Positions 26,382 through 35,725 of a DNA stretch of 64,000 nucleotides are shown piece by piece; the stretch's first letter is position 1; each line of letters begins with the position of its first letter. The stretch comes from Hymenobacter terricola (GTDB taxonomy: Bacteria > Bacteroidota > Bacteroidia > Cytophagales > Hymenobacteraceae). The stretch lies in the NCBI RefSeq assembly GCF_017921975.2, contig NZ_JAGEMO020000004.1, positions 248,001 through 312,000 on the forward strand, given 5' to 3'. The position numbers were made by a program, and so were the translations under genes. Under the pieces are notes generated by a model that was not told the origin of the DNA, made no database searches, and worked only from the letters and a program-made list of their open reading frames with translations.

Positions 26382-26551
26382 GGGAGTAGGGGGTAAAGTG
26401 AAACCAACAAAACGATGCCTGGTACTACGAACTCGAAAAAAGCAGTAGGCTTAGTTGCCTGATAAAAGCATTTAATTCACTGTATAAATCTGCCTTTTAA
26501 ATCATACAGCTAACACACTGTTAGTGTTTTGCACCAAAAATAAATTGACGC

Positions 26552-26584
26552 AAAAAGGCCCGAACGATACCGTTCGGGCCTTTT
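26552..26584 (-). terminator. rho-independent terminator of ffh
   Basis: A GC stem (GGCCCGAACG / CGTTCGGGCC) with an ATAC loop. Read on the minus strand it ends in a T-run, 37 bp after the ffh stop codon. Confidence 0.87.
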
Positions 26585-26621
26585 CAAAACATTGTTGCGA
26601 ACCGCTGACGGCCGAAGCTGC

Positions 26622-27989
26622 TTAGCGGCCCATCATGCCGCCGGGGCCGCCTTTCATGCCGCCCATCATCTTCTGCATCTGGGCCAGGCCGCCTTTGGTC
26701 TGGCTGAGCTTGTTCATGGTGCGCATCATCTTGCGCATGTCCTCAAACTGCTTCATCAGGGCATTAACCTGCTGAATATCGGTGCCGGAGCCCTTGGCCA
26801 GGCGGCGCTTGCGCGAGCCGTTCAGCAGGTCGGGGTTGGCCCGCTCCTGCTTGGTCATGCTCTTGATGATGGCCTCGACGGGCTTGAAGGCGTCGTCGTC
26901 GATTTCCACGTCCTTCATGGCCTTGCTCATGCCCGGAATCATGCCCATCAGGTCCTTGATGTTGCCCATCTTCTTGATTTGCTCCAGCTGCGAGAGGAAG
27001 TCGTCGAAGTTGAACTGATTCTTACGAATCTTGGCGTTGATGCGCTTGGCCTCGTCCTCGTCGAACTGCTGCTGAGCGCGCTCGACCAGCGAAATCACGT
27101 CGCCCATGCCCAGGATGCGCTGGGCCATGCGGTCGGGGTAAAACAGGTCGAGCGCGTCCATCTTCTCGCCGGTCGAGATGAACTTGATGGGCTTCTCCAC
27201 CACGGCCCGGATGCTGAGGGCCGCGCCTCCGCGCGAGTCACCGTCGAGCTTGGTGAGCACCACGCCGTCGAAATTCAGGCGGTCGTTGAAGGTTTTGGCG
27301 GTGTTCACGGCGTCCTGGCCGGTCATGGAGTCCACCACGAACAGCGTCTCGCTCGGGTTAATGGCGGCCTTCACGGCCTCAATCTCGCGCATCATCTGCT
27401 CGTCCACGGCCAGGCGGCCGGCGGTGTCGATGATGACGACTTTCTTGTTGTTTTTCTTCGCGTACTCAATGGCGTTGCGCGAGATTTCAACGGGGTTTTT
27501 GTTCTCGACTTCCGAGTACACTTCCACGCCGATTTGCTCGCCCAGCACCTTCAGCTGGTCGATGGCGGCCGGGCGGTACACGTCGCAGGCCACGAGCAGC
27601 ACGGTGCGGTTCTGCTTCTTGATGTAGCTGGCTAGCTTGCCCGCAAACGTGGTTTTGCCCGAGCCCTGCAGGCCCGAAAGCAGCACCACGGCCGGGTCGC
27701 CTTTGATGGTGATGTCCTTCTTTTCGCCGCCCATGAGCTCGGTCAGCTCGTCGTACACGATTTTGACCATGAGCTGGCCCGGCGACACGGCCGTGAGCAC
27801 GTCACGGCCCATGGCGGCGTCCTTAATGCGGTCGGTTACGTCTTTGGCAACCTTGTAGTTAACGTCGGCATCGACCAGCGCCCGGCGGATTTCCTTGATG
27901 GTGGCCGCGACGTTGATTTCCGAGATGCTGCCCTGGCCTTTGAGGGTCTTAATGGCCCGGTCGAGCTTGGTGGAGAGATTGTCAAACAT
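26622..27989 (-). CDS. ffh: signal recognition particle protein Ffh
   Basis: 455 residues. The N domain is followed by the G domain, with GLQGSGKTTFAGKLA (P-loop, G1), DTAGRLAVDEQMM (G3) and TKLDGDSRGGAA (G4). The Met-rich M domain contains the RNA-binding GSGTDIQQVN motif and ends MQKMMGGMKGGPGGMMGR. It binds signal sequences on ribosomes and 4.5S RNA and hands them to FtsY at the membrane. The length is normal. It is transcribed alone with its own terminator. The leader holds short tandem ACGGATTT-type units. Confidence 0.96.
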   Translation of the reverse strand: MFDNLSTKLDRAIKTLKGQGSISEINVAATIKEIRRALVDADVNYKVAKDVTDRIKDAAMGRDVLTAVSPGQLMVKIVYDELTELMGGEKKDITIKGDPAVVLLSGLQGSGKTTFAGKLASYIKKQNRTVLLVACDVYRPAAIDQLKVLGEQIGVEVYSEVENKNPVEISRNAIEYAKKNNKKVVIIDTAGRLAVDEQMMREIEAVKAAINPSETLFVVDSMTGQDAVNTAKTFNDRLNFDGVVLTKLDGDSRGGAALSIRAVVEKPIKFISTGEKMDALDLFYPDRMAQRILGMGDVISLVERAQQQFDEDEAKRINAKIRKNQFNFDDFLSQLEQIKKMGNIKDLMGMIPGMSKAMKDVEIDDDAFKPVEAIIKSMTKQERANPDLLNGSRKRRLAKGSGTDIQQVNALMKQFEDMRKMMRTMNKLSQTKGGLAQMQKMMGGMKGGPGGMMGR

Positions 27990-27994
27990 GTATC

Positions 27995-28031
27995 ACGGAT
28001 TTAGACGGATTTTACGGATTTCGCGGATTCA
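27995..28031. repeat. short tandem ACGGATTT-type units in ffh leader
   Basis: Four near copies of (A)CGGATTT at 27995, 28005, 28014 and 28023 give a 9-10 bp period. They lie just upstream of the ffh start codon on the minus strand. Confidence 0.6.
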
Positions 28032-28110
28032 GCTTTGGTGGAGCGGCCGGAATCAGGCTGAAATTGAACCCCAAAAGTAACCATAAAAGGCCGAAAACCG
28101 GCAAAGGGCG

Positions 28111-28118
28111 TACCTTCG
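28111..28118 (+). promoter_or_regulatory. candidate -7 box TACCTTCG for GT4 gene
   Basis: A one-base variant of TAnnTTTG, 26 bp before the GTG start at 28145. No matching -33 TTG is evident. Confidence 0.3.
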
Positions 28119-28144
28119 CGGCCCGCTTTCTGTTCGCTAGTTAC

Positions 28145-29452
28145 GTGCCCTCCTCCCGCCCGCTGCGCCTGCTCGTCATCACCTACTATTGGCCGCCTTC
28201 GGGCGGGGCCGGCGTGCAGCGCTGCCTCAAGTTTGTGAAGCACTTAGGCCATTTCAACGTGGAGCCTACCGTGATAACCGTGGACGCGGCGCAGGCCACT
28301 TACCCGGTGCTCGACGAAAGCCTGCTGGCCGACGTGCCCGCCAACGTACGCGTCATCCGGACGGCTACTTCGGAGCCGTTCGAGAGCTATAAGAAGCTGA
28401 CCGGGCGGGCCGTGCCCTACGGCGGCTTCGCCAATGAAGGCAAGCCGGGGCTGATGCAGAAGGCCCTGCGCTTCGTGCGCGGCAACCTGTTCATTCCGGA
28501 CCCCCGCCGCGGCTGGAACCGCCATGCCCTGGCCGCCGTGGAAAAGCTGCTGGCCACCGGCGAAACCTTCGATGCCGTGCTCACGTCCTCGCCGCCGCAC
28601 TCCACCCAGCTCATCGGTTTGGAGCTAAAAAAGCGCCACGGCATCCGCTGGCTGGCCGACATGCGCGACCCCTGGACGGACATTTACTACTACAAAGACC
28701 TGCACCACACGCCATTGGCGGCCTGGCTCGACGCACGCTACGAGCGCCAGGTGCTGACTCAGGCCGATGCCGTGCTGGTGACTTCACCCGAAACCAAGCG
28801 CCTCTTCCAGGCCAAGCTGCCGGCGCTGCCTTCGGCCAAATTCCACGTCCTGCCCAACGGCTACGACGAATCGGACTTTTGCAAGCCCTCGCAGCCGCCC
28901 ACCAGCTGCCTGCGCATCACCCACACCGGCACCATCACCGAGCTGTACCGCATCGGGCAGTTGCTCACGGCCCTCGCCACCTGCGCTGCTGCCCACCCCG
29001 ACGTGCCGGTGCAACTGCGCTTCGTAGGCCAGGTTTCGGCCCAGCTCCGCGGCCAGATTGAGCGCGCCGGCCTCCTGCCAATTACGGAATTCATCGCCTT
29101 CGTTCCGCACGATAAATCGGTGGAATACCTGCTCAGCGCCTCGGTGCTGCTCATGGCCATTCCGGATGTGCCGCGCAACTTCGGCATTCTGCCCGGCAAA
29201 GTTTTCGAGTACCTGGCGGCCAATAAACCCATCCTCTGCGTGGGCCCCACTGGTTCCGACGCCGACAACCTCCTCCAGGAGTGCGGCGCCGGCCAGGCCC
29301 TGCCCTACCAGGACGCGGCGCTGATGCTCGAAACTTTAGAAGCCCTGGTGGCCCAGTGGCGCATCAACCCTAACCTGGACCTGCCGGCGCTCAGCCACAC
29401 GCGCTACTCGCGCCGGGCACTGGCGGGGGAGTTGGCAGGAATTGTAGAATGA
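28145..29452 (+). CDS. GT4-family glycosyltransferase
   Basis: 435 residues from a GTG start at 28145, which places the domain start RLLVITYYWPPSGGAGVQR at the N-terminus. A GT-B fold: the N-terminal half has the Gly-rich GGAGVQR loop and DAVLTSSPPHSTQ. The C-terminal half has FHVLPNGYDESDF and IPDVPRNFGILPGKVFEYLAANKPIL, the donor-binding EX7E-like region. It acts in the cytosol on a nucleotide-sugar donor, probably for cell-envelope glycans. The frame stays open upstream to a TTG at 28064, which I consider less likely. Confidence 0.83.
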   Translation: MPSSRPLRLLVITYYWPPSGGAGVQRCLKFVKHLGHFNVEPTVITVDAAQATYPVLDESLLADVPANVRVIRTATSEPFESYKKLTGRAVPYGGFANEGKPGLMQKALRFVRGNLFIPDPRRGWNRHALAAVEKLLATGETFDAVLTSSPPHSTQLIGLELKKRHGIRWLADMRDPWTDIYYYKDLHHTPLAAWLDARYERQVLTQADAVLVTSPETKRLFQAKLPALPSAKFHVLPNGYDESDFCKPSQPPTSCLRITHTGTITELYRIGQLLTALATCAAAHPDVPVQLRFVGQVSAQLRGQIERAGLLPITEFIAFVPHDKSVEYLLSASVLLMAIPDVPRNFGILPGKVFEYLAANKPILCVGPTGSDADNLLQECGAGQALPYQDAALMLETLEALVAQWRINPNLDLPALSHTRYSRRALAGELAGIVE

Positions 29453-29628
29453 CAGAGCCGGGCATCACATTAAACTGCCTGAAACTGTCTTAGTCCTTTG
29501 TCTTCGCAGCAGCTTACGCGCCTTTCAGACTTCTACATTTGTACTGATTGATTCAATGGCATGCAGCAACTCGCCTGTGTAACTCAATAACCTGCAATAC
29601 ATCAAAATTTCGATTACTTCCATAACTC

Positions 29629-30666
29629 ATGAATCACCTCGATAAACTAAACGCTGCGTACCGTAATGCCCCGGAAATATTTCAAGCAGGCAGGTACTGG
29701 AAATCGTATGAGGAGCAAATTATTAACGAAGTTAAACAAGCTGATTTAAGCGAGTTGCGCAGCGGTAAATACCCGATTTTTACCACGTTCGGCTTCAACG
29801 ATTTGGTGTATTACTACCATCCGCGGATGCCGTTTTACATCAAGTTCATCCGGCAGCTAGTGCGAAAGCTATTCATCGATAATCGTGCTTCTCTTCCTTA
29901 TTCCCTGCGGCTAGCCGATATCCGGGAAATGGCTTACAAACACAGTACAATCCAGGGTAAACTGTCCGGAGCATCTCCGATTAGCAGCGTTGAAGCCAGT
30001 GATTTTGGCAAACCACAGGACTTATTTGTCGTCGGTGGCAAGAAATACACAATGAAGTTTTTAAGCTTCTATGTGAGGTACTGCTTTGCGCAGAATCACA
30101 TTAAACTTCGGGGCGACGAAACCATTGTCGAACTAGGTTCAGGGTCTGGTTTCCAAGTGGAAGTACTGAAAAAGCTGTATCCAAAGCTTACTATTCTCTG
30201 TTTCGATTTACCATCACAATTATATTTATGTGAAAAGTATTTAGAAAATGTGTTCGGTAGTGAGAAAATTGTGAGTTCTGAGCAAAACATTGACCTATCC
30301 GACTTATCTAAGTTAGAAAAAGGTAAAATCCACTTATTTGGCAATTGGCAATTCCCATTACTGAAGGATTTCAAATTCGATATTTTCTGGAATGCTGCCA
30401 GCTTCGGTGAAATGGAGCCAGACATCGTGGCCAATTATCTGAGCTACGTGAAAGAAAATTGCAGCTGGATTTACCTGATGCAGGCAAGAAACGGCAAAGA
30501 AAGCTCCCCGGAAGCCGGAGTTGTCAAACCCATCTTATTCCAGGATTACAACCAGATGCTTGGCAGCAATTACCTCCTTGCCGAGGAAGATGATGCGTAC
30601 GACGCCCACCGCAGGGTTTCGCAGACTGGCGGTTATTTCCAAGCCTTGTGGCAGCACATTAAGTAA
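29629..30666 (+). CDS. putative sugar O-methyltransferase
   Basis: 345 residues. It resembles the putative sugar O-methyltransferase family of polysaccharide clusters: an N-terminal helical part with YWKSYEEQII, a middle part GKYPIFTTFGFNDL, then a Rossmann methyltransferase core with ETIVELGSGSGFQVEVLKKL and FDIFWNAASFGEME. Codon use is clearly AT-richer than in neighbours on both sides, pointing to a different origin. It is 17 bp upstream of the acyltransferase gene, likely one unit. The sugar substrate is unknown. Confidence 0.75.
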   Translation: MNHLDKLNAAYRNAPEIFQAGRYWKSYEEQIINEVKQADLSELRSGKYPIFTTFGFNDLVYYYHPRMPFYIKFIRQLVRKLFIDNRASLPYSLRLADIREMAYKHSTIQGKLSGASPISSVEASDFGKPQDLFVVGGKKYTMKFLSFYVRYCFAQNHIKLRGDETIVELGSGSGFQVEVLKKLYPKLTILCFDLPSQLYLCEKYLENVFGSEKIVSSEQNIDLSDLSKLEKGKIHLFGNWQFPLLKDFKFDIFWNAASFGEMEPDIVANYLSYVKENCSWIYLMQARNGKESSPEAGVVKPILFQDYNQMLGSNYLLAEEDDAYDAHRRVSQTGGYFQALWQHIK

Positions 30667-30683
30667 ATAAGGCCACATTGCGG

Positions 30684-31778
30684 ATGACAACAAGCATTTC
30701 GGAACCACAGGCAAAACCACGATTACATGGCTTGGATTACCTGCGTGGCTTAGCTGCATTCGGGATAATGACTTACCATTATTCATCCTGGTCTTTTGGG
30801 GAACAAGAAGCAAGCTCTTTTCTAGGTCGGGTAGGCATTTATGGAGTCGCCATCTTTTATGTATTGAGTGGACTGACGCTTAGCTATATCTATCGCACTA
30901 AACTCCAGTTAACCTCAACTAGCTTATACATTTTCTATAAAAAGCGTCTTTTCAGGATATTCCCATTGCTATGGGTTGCAACAATTTTATCAATTCTCCT
31001 TTCAAAACGCTTACCCAATCCTGTCGACTTATTTTTAAATCTTACTGGACTGTTTGGATTGATAAAGTGGGACATTTATTTCGCAACCGGTGCCTGGTCT
31101 ATTGGCAACGAACTAGTTTTCTATCTCACTTTCCCCTTATTAATTTTCCTTTTATTAAATCATAAGCCCGGTCTCTTTTTAGTCGCACTCATAGCAATCA
31201 CTGCTTACATTTATTTTGCTTTTCACGCAATTAATCTAAATATCCCCCTATCTAAACAATGGCATACTTACACCAATCCGCTAAATCAATTTCTCTTTTT
31301 TGGGGGAGGCGTTATACTAGGTAGTATCAGGAAACCTGGCTCTGTAACTACAACCCAAAGTTTGCTTCTCGGTGCGATTGGGCTAATCATTTTTTTACTT
31401 GTACCAGTGTATGGAAATGCCGTCACACTCGTGACCGGCATGACCAGAGTATTTTTCACAGTGAGTTGCTTGCTTCTGTGTTATAGCTTTTACAGAACGG
31501 CCCACGCCCCCGCAATATTCGACAAGCCTTTAGCCTTGCTGGGACAAGCCAGTTATTCGCTGTACTTGCTCCATCCGATTGTGTATTCCATCGTCAAGGC
31601 GGGATTTTCTTTCATCTCAAAAAAAGGAGGTAATTATCCCGCAGCGTACGCATTCAGTATGGCAGTAATCGTTTCTTTAATAACCAGCTACTTGTCTTAC
31701 CAATATTTTGAAAGGTTCTTTATTCGTCTTAGTCATAATCATCCAAACGTTGATGCTGCTGACCAAGTGCGTAAGTAA
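30684..31778 (+). CDS. acyltransferase 3 family membrane protein
   Basis: 364 residues from the ATG at 30684. It has the acyltransferase 3 (OafA/NodX-like) pattern: HGLDYLRGLAAFGIMTYHYS (the conserved RGLA and catalytic-region His), GVAIFYVLSGLTLSYIY, and about ten transmembrane helices. Such proteins move acetyl or other acyl groups onto extracytoplasmic sugars. It is AT-rich like the preceding methyltransferase, and the two probably arrived together and modify a surface glycan. Confidence 0.83.
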   Translation: MTTSISEPQAKPRLHGLDYLRGLAAFGIMTYHYSSWSFGEQEASSFLGRVGIYGVAIFYVLSGLTLSYIYRTKLQLTSTSLYIFYKKRLFRIFPLLWVATILSILLSKRLPNPVDLFLNLTGLFGLIKWDIYFATGAWSIGNELVFYLTFPLLIFLLLNHKPGLFLVALIAITAYIYFAFHAINLNIPLSKQWHTYTNPLNQFLFFGGGVILGSIRKPGSVTTTQSLLLGAIGLIIFLLVPVYGNAVTLVTGMTRVFFTVSCLLLCYSFYRTAHAPAIFDKPLALLGQASYSLYLLHPIVYSIVKAGFSFISKKGGNYPAAYAFSMAVIVSLITSYLSYQYFERFFIRLSHNHPNVDAADQVRK

Positions 31779-31851
31779 AATTTTCAGTTAGCTTTGATTA
31801 CATTTTACACTCCACATTTCAAATCGATTCAACTCATCTACTTTTTTGTTA

Positions 31852-34800
31852 ATGAAACATTCTCTACGCTCACTATATGTGGGTGCAGCTCTACCATTGA
31901 GCGCATTGCTCCCGTTTTCGGTTCTCGCACAGCCAACTATTTCTGGCTTATCACCAGCTGTGAATCAACGCTCTGCGCCGCGCACCAGCAGCGTCACGGC
32001 AACTTTTAGCGAGTCGTTGAATACTGGTTCGGAGGCAGGTTTGCAGATATTTAGTACGCAACGCGGCGGTAAACGTACTGGCAATTCCGGCATCACCACG
32101 CTAAGTGGAAGCACGCTGTCTTTTGCCCCTGCTTATGATTTCAAGCCGGGCGAAACAGTATCCGCTACCTTAACTACTGCCGCTCGGAGCAACAACGGCA
32201 GCTTGGCCTTGCCGCGCGTTTATCAATTTACTACTGCCGCTACCGGCGGCAATGGCACCTTTACGCTTGGGTCCGAAGTTCCGGTGGGTAGCAGTCCTTA
32301 CATTGTATTAACGGCTGATATTGATGGTGATGGTGACCTGGATTTGCTGACGCCCAATTTTACGGGCAATTCAGTAAGCATTCGGCTCAACAATGGCAGT
32401 GGCGTCTTTAGCGGTGTAGTGAATACTCCGGTAGGCAGTCAGCCTCGTGGATTGGCCTTGGCAGATATAGATGGCGACGGTGATTTAGATATCATCACGG
32501 CGAACTACAATGCAAATACAGCCAGCGTACGCTTTAACGATGGTGCGGGAGTATTTTCTGGCAGTGTGGAACTGACTGTAGGCAGCCAGCCACAAAGCGT
32601 CGTAACTGCCGATTTGGATGGCGATGGCGACCAGGATTTGCTCATTTCTAATGGCGCCAGCAACACTGTTAGTATCCGGCTAAACACTGGGAATGGCACG
32701 TTTACTACTAATCCGGACGTGGTGGTGGGAAGTTTCCCATTCAGCCTAACTACCGCTGACATTGACAATGATGGAGACATTGACTTGCTAACTGGTAGTT
32801 ATCAGAGCAACACGGTGAGCATTCGCCTCAACAATGGCAGCGGCTTATTTAGCGGTACCACTGACCTCGTAACTGGGAGCTTCAGCAGCCAGCCCCGCGG
32901 TGTAACGACAGCGGACATTGATGGCGACGGCGACCTGGATATCCTCGTTACAAATGCCGGCAGCAACAATATCGTCATCTTTCTAAACAACGGCAGCGGA
33001 GGCTTCACGCTCAACGCAACACTGCCGGTCGGCAATTTTCCAGGCGGAATTACGGCCGCCGACATTGACGGGGACAGTGATTTGGATATCCTCGTTCCCA
33101 ATATTTTCGACAATACGGTGAGCGTACGGCTGAACAACGGCGTTGGTGTATTCACAAACGGCACGAACGTTTCGGTCGGCAGCCAGCCTTATCGGGTCGC
33201 GTTATCAGACTTGGATGGAGATGGCGACTTAGACATGCTAGCGGCGAACTTCAGCGGCAACACCGTGAGTGTGCGCTTCAACGATGTTTCAACGCTGACT
33301 GACCTCGTTGTGAGCACCCCCCAAAATGTGAGCGGCACGTACCGTAACGTGACTGTTACCGGACCAACTACAGGGGGAGCAGGCACCGGCACCCTCACTG
33401 GCTCCCTCACCGTAGTAGGCACCCTGACCATCCAAAACGGGGGCACGCTGCTCACGGCCTGCCAGCCGCTCATTGGCGTGGGCAACTTTTTGCTGGAAGC
33501 GGGCGGCACACTCGGCATTTGTGACCCGGCGGGCATTGAGCTGACGGGGAACACCGGCTCGGTGCGGCTTCTGGGCTCGCGCAGCTTCAGCAACGATGCC
33601 AGCTACATCTACAACGGTACGGTGGCCCAGGTAACGGGCGGCGCCCTGCCCAGCCAGGTCCGCAACCTGACGACGACCAATGCCAGCAGCGTTACCCTGA
33701 ATGGGCCGGAGACGGTGGTGCAGGCGCTTACGGTGGGCGCGGCCGGCAACCTGGTGCTGAACGGACAGGCGCTGACGCTGCCCTCGAATGCGACCGGCAC
33801 GGCCCTGGTGGTGAACAGCGGAACGGGCATTGTGCAGGGCAGCACGGCTCTGATGCAGCGCTACCTCGACCCATCGATTAATGCTGGCCTGGGATACCGC
33901 CACTACAGCGCCCCGGTGGCCGCCGCTACGGTAGCCGCCCTGGCCACGCCGGGGTTTTCGCCGGTGCTGAGTGGCACGTACAACAGCTCGGCCACGCCGG
34001 GGCAGGTCACGCCTTTTCCCACCGTGTTCGGCTACGACCAGGCCCGGCTGGCCTCGACGGCCAACAACCTCAACGCCTTTGACAAGGGCTGGATTTCTCC
34101 GCTTAGCACCGCCGACGGCCTGACGGTGGGCCGCGGCTACACGGTGAATATTGCCGCTTCGGAAAAGGTGGCTTTTAGCGGTGCGCTCAACAACGGCACC
34201 CTGAGTGTGCCACTGGCCCGCAACACCGGCGCCACCGCCCCCGACGCGGGCTGGGCCCTGGTGGGCAACCCCTACCCCGCCCCGCTCGACTGGAGCCAGG
34301 TGGCGGGCACCGACCGCGTAAACCTGGACGCGGCCATGTACGTGTTTGAAAGCAGCAGCCAGTACAGCGGTTCTTACCGCGCCTACACCAACGGGGTGGG
34401 CGGCGGAAGCCCGCTCATCGGCTCCAGCCAGGGCTTTTTCGTGCGGGTGAGTGCTGGCCAGACTACGGGCAGCCTCACCTTCCGCAACACGCAGCGCGTG
34501 ACTACTTACGCCAGCCAGGTGCCCGTGCGGCGCGGCGCGGCCGATACCCGCCCGCTGGTGCAATTGCAGCTGCAAGGCCCGGCTGGCCCGGCCGATGCCC
34601 TGTTTGTGTATGCCGAGGCGGGCGCCACCACCGGGGCTGATTCCGAATTCGATGCGGTGAAGCTGGCCAATCCCAGCGGGCTGAATCTGGCCTCGGTGAC
34701 CAACCCGGCAACCTTGCTGGCCATCGACGGCCGCGCCCAGTTTACGGCGGCTACGGCGGTGCCCTTGAGCATCGGTGTGCCGGCGAGTGGCCGCTACACG

Positions 34801-35277
34801 TTGCGTGCTGAGCAGCTGCTGAACCTGCCGCTCAACCTGGACGCTTACCTGCTGGACACCCAAACCGGCCAGCAAATCAACCTGCGCCAGCAGGCCAGCT
34901 ACGCGTTCAGCGTCACGGCGGCGCAGGCGGCGCAGGCAGCACAGGCAGCGCAGGCGCAAGCCGGGCGTTTCGAGCTGCGCTTTGGGCCGGCCACCGGGCC
35001 GTTGGCAACGAGCACTGCTCATTCCGCCGCTGAAGTGCAGGTGTATCCCAACCCCGCACACGCCAGCTTCTCGGTGCTGCTGCCCGCAACGGCCACCGGC
35101 ACGGTTGCGCAAGCACTGCTTTTCAACAGCTTAGGCCAGCAGGTACGCACGCTTATCCAGCTTTCGGGCACTGGCACAGCCACCACCGTTGATGTTTCCG
35201 ATTTGGCCAAAGGCATTTACACCTTGCGCGTGCAAATTGGAACAACTCTGATTATTAAACGGCTGGCTGTGCAATAA
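31852..35277 (+). CDS. FG-GAP/VCBS repeat T9SS type A protein
   Basis: 1141 residues from the ATG at 31852. The signal peptide (SLRSLYVGAALPLSALLPFSVLAQ) is followed by a SbsA-type Ig-like domain (~30-130). Then come seven ~62-residue FG-GAP/VCBS blades, each with a Ca-binding loop such as DIDGDGDLDLL; one reads DIDNDGDIDLL and one DIDGDSDLDIL. From ~residue 500 the protein switches to a beta-rich module homologous to residues of the first protein in the window, and ends with a type A T9SS sorting domain (YPNPAHASFSVLL). An AAQ repeat lies near residue 1025. The first part is visibly lower in GC than the second. It is likely a surface adhesin with a beta-propeller. Confidence 0.85.
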   Translation: MKHSLRSLYVGAALPLSALLPFSVLAQPTISGLSPAVNQRSAPRTSSVTATFSESLNTGSEAGLQIFSTQRGGKRTGNSGITTLSGSTLSFAPAYDFKPGETVSATLTTAARSNNGSLALPRVYQFTTAATGGNGTFTLGSEVPVGSSPYIVLTADIDGDGDLDLLTPNFTGNSVSIRLNNGSGVFSGVVNTPVGSQPRGLALADIDGDGDLDIITANYNANTASVRFNDGAGVFSGSVELTVGSQPQSVVTADLDGDGDQDLLISNGASNTVSIRLNTGNGTFTTNPDVVVGSFPFSLTTADIDNDGDIDLLTGSYQSNTVSIRLNNGSGLFSGTTDLVTGSFSSQPRGVTTADIDGDGDLDILVTNAGSNNIVIFLNNGSGGFTLNATLPVGNFPGGITAADIDGDSDLDILVPNIFDNTVSVRLNNGVGVFTNGTNVSVGSQPYRVALSDLDGDGDLDMLAANFSGNTVSVRFNDVSTLTDLVVSTPQNVSGTYRNVTVTGPTTGGAGTGTLTGSLTVVGTLTIQNGGTLLTACQPLIGVGNFLLEAGGTLGICDPAGIELTGNTGSVRLLGSRSFSNDASYIYNGTVAQVTGGALPSQVRNLTTTNASSVTLNGPETVVQALTVGAAGNLVLNGQALTLPSNATGTALVVNSGTGIVQGSTALMQRYLDPSINAGLGYRHYSAPVAAATVAALATPGFSPVLSGTYNSSATPGQVTPFPTVFGYDQARLASTANNLNAFDKGWISPLSTADGLTVGRGYTVNIAASEKVAFSGALNNGTLSVPLARNTGATAPDAGWALVGNPYPAPLDWSQVAGTDRVNLDAAMYVFESSSQYSGSYRAYTNGVGGGSPLIGSSQGFFVRVSAGQTTGSLTFRNTQRVTTYASQVPVRRGAADTRPLVQLQLQGPAGPADALFVYAEAGATTGADSEFDAVKLANPSGLNLASVTNPATLLAIDGRAQFTAATAVPLSIGVPASGRYTLRAEQLLNLPLNLDAYLLDTQTGQQINLRQQASYAFSVTAAQAAQAAQAAQAQAGRFELRFGPATGPLATSTAHSAAEVQVYPNPAHASFSVLLPATATGTVAQALLFNSLGQQVRTLIQLSGTGTATTVDVSDLAKGIYTLRVQIGTTLIIKRLAVQ
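34917..34960. repeat. GCRGCRCAG-type tandem units encoding (AAQ)n
   Basis: A 9-bp unit repeated about four to five times within the FG-GAP protein gene, coding a run of Ala-Ala-Gln before the sorting domain. It could vary in length between strains. Confidence 0.7.
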
Positions 35278-35298
35278 TACCTTGGTTGTAACAATGAC

Positions 35299-35335
35299 AA
35301 AAAAGGCTTGCGGTACTAACCGCAAGCCTTTTTTA
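35299..35335 (+). terminator. rho-independent terminator of FG-GAP gene
   Basis: The stem AGGCTTGCGG / CCGCAAGCCT with loop TACTAA is followed by six T residues, 22 bp after the stop. Confidence 0.88.
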
Positions 35336-35557
35336 TGTCTCATTTAATAGACATGTTGCAGCGCTGCATTAGCTACAATGGCGGTTTGACCAATTTACAA
35401 AAGCTGTTCGGAGACTGGAAACGCACTGACACATCAGATGCTTCAAAATCAGGAACAATTCAATCAACCAATACCCTGCCCAACAATGCATTATGCGGCA
35501 GGCTGTTGCAACAAGTCTAATTTACAGGAATTACCCCGGCTGCGGCGTATTCCATTA

Positions 35558-35711
35558 GCCGCAAAGCGGCGACACGGTGGTAGTACAACCCGGGATTTAT
35601 CGGATGAGAGCCGCAAAGCGGCGGCACTTGCGCTGGGAAAAATGCCGCCGCTTTGCGGCTCAGGAACTACATTTCCTTCAATTAACTACCAGCGTGTCGC
35701 CGCTTTGCGGC
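35558..35711. repeat. nested palindromic element (GCCGCAAAGCGGC family)
   Basis: The outer arms GCCGCAAAGCGGCGACAC (35558-35575) and their complement (35694-35711) enclose an inner pair: GAGCCGCAAAGCGGCGGCA (35608-35626) and its complement (35643-35661). Each arm is itself a hairpin (GCCGC-AAA-GCGGC). No gene is visible in 35336-35725. Confidence 0.75.
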
Positions 35712-35725
35712 TGAACTTGAGTTAA

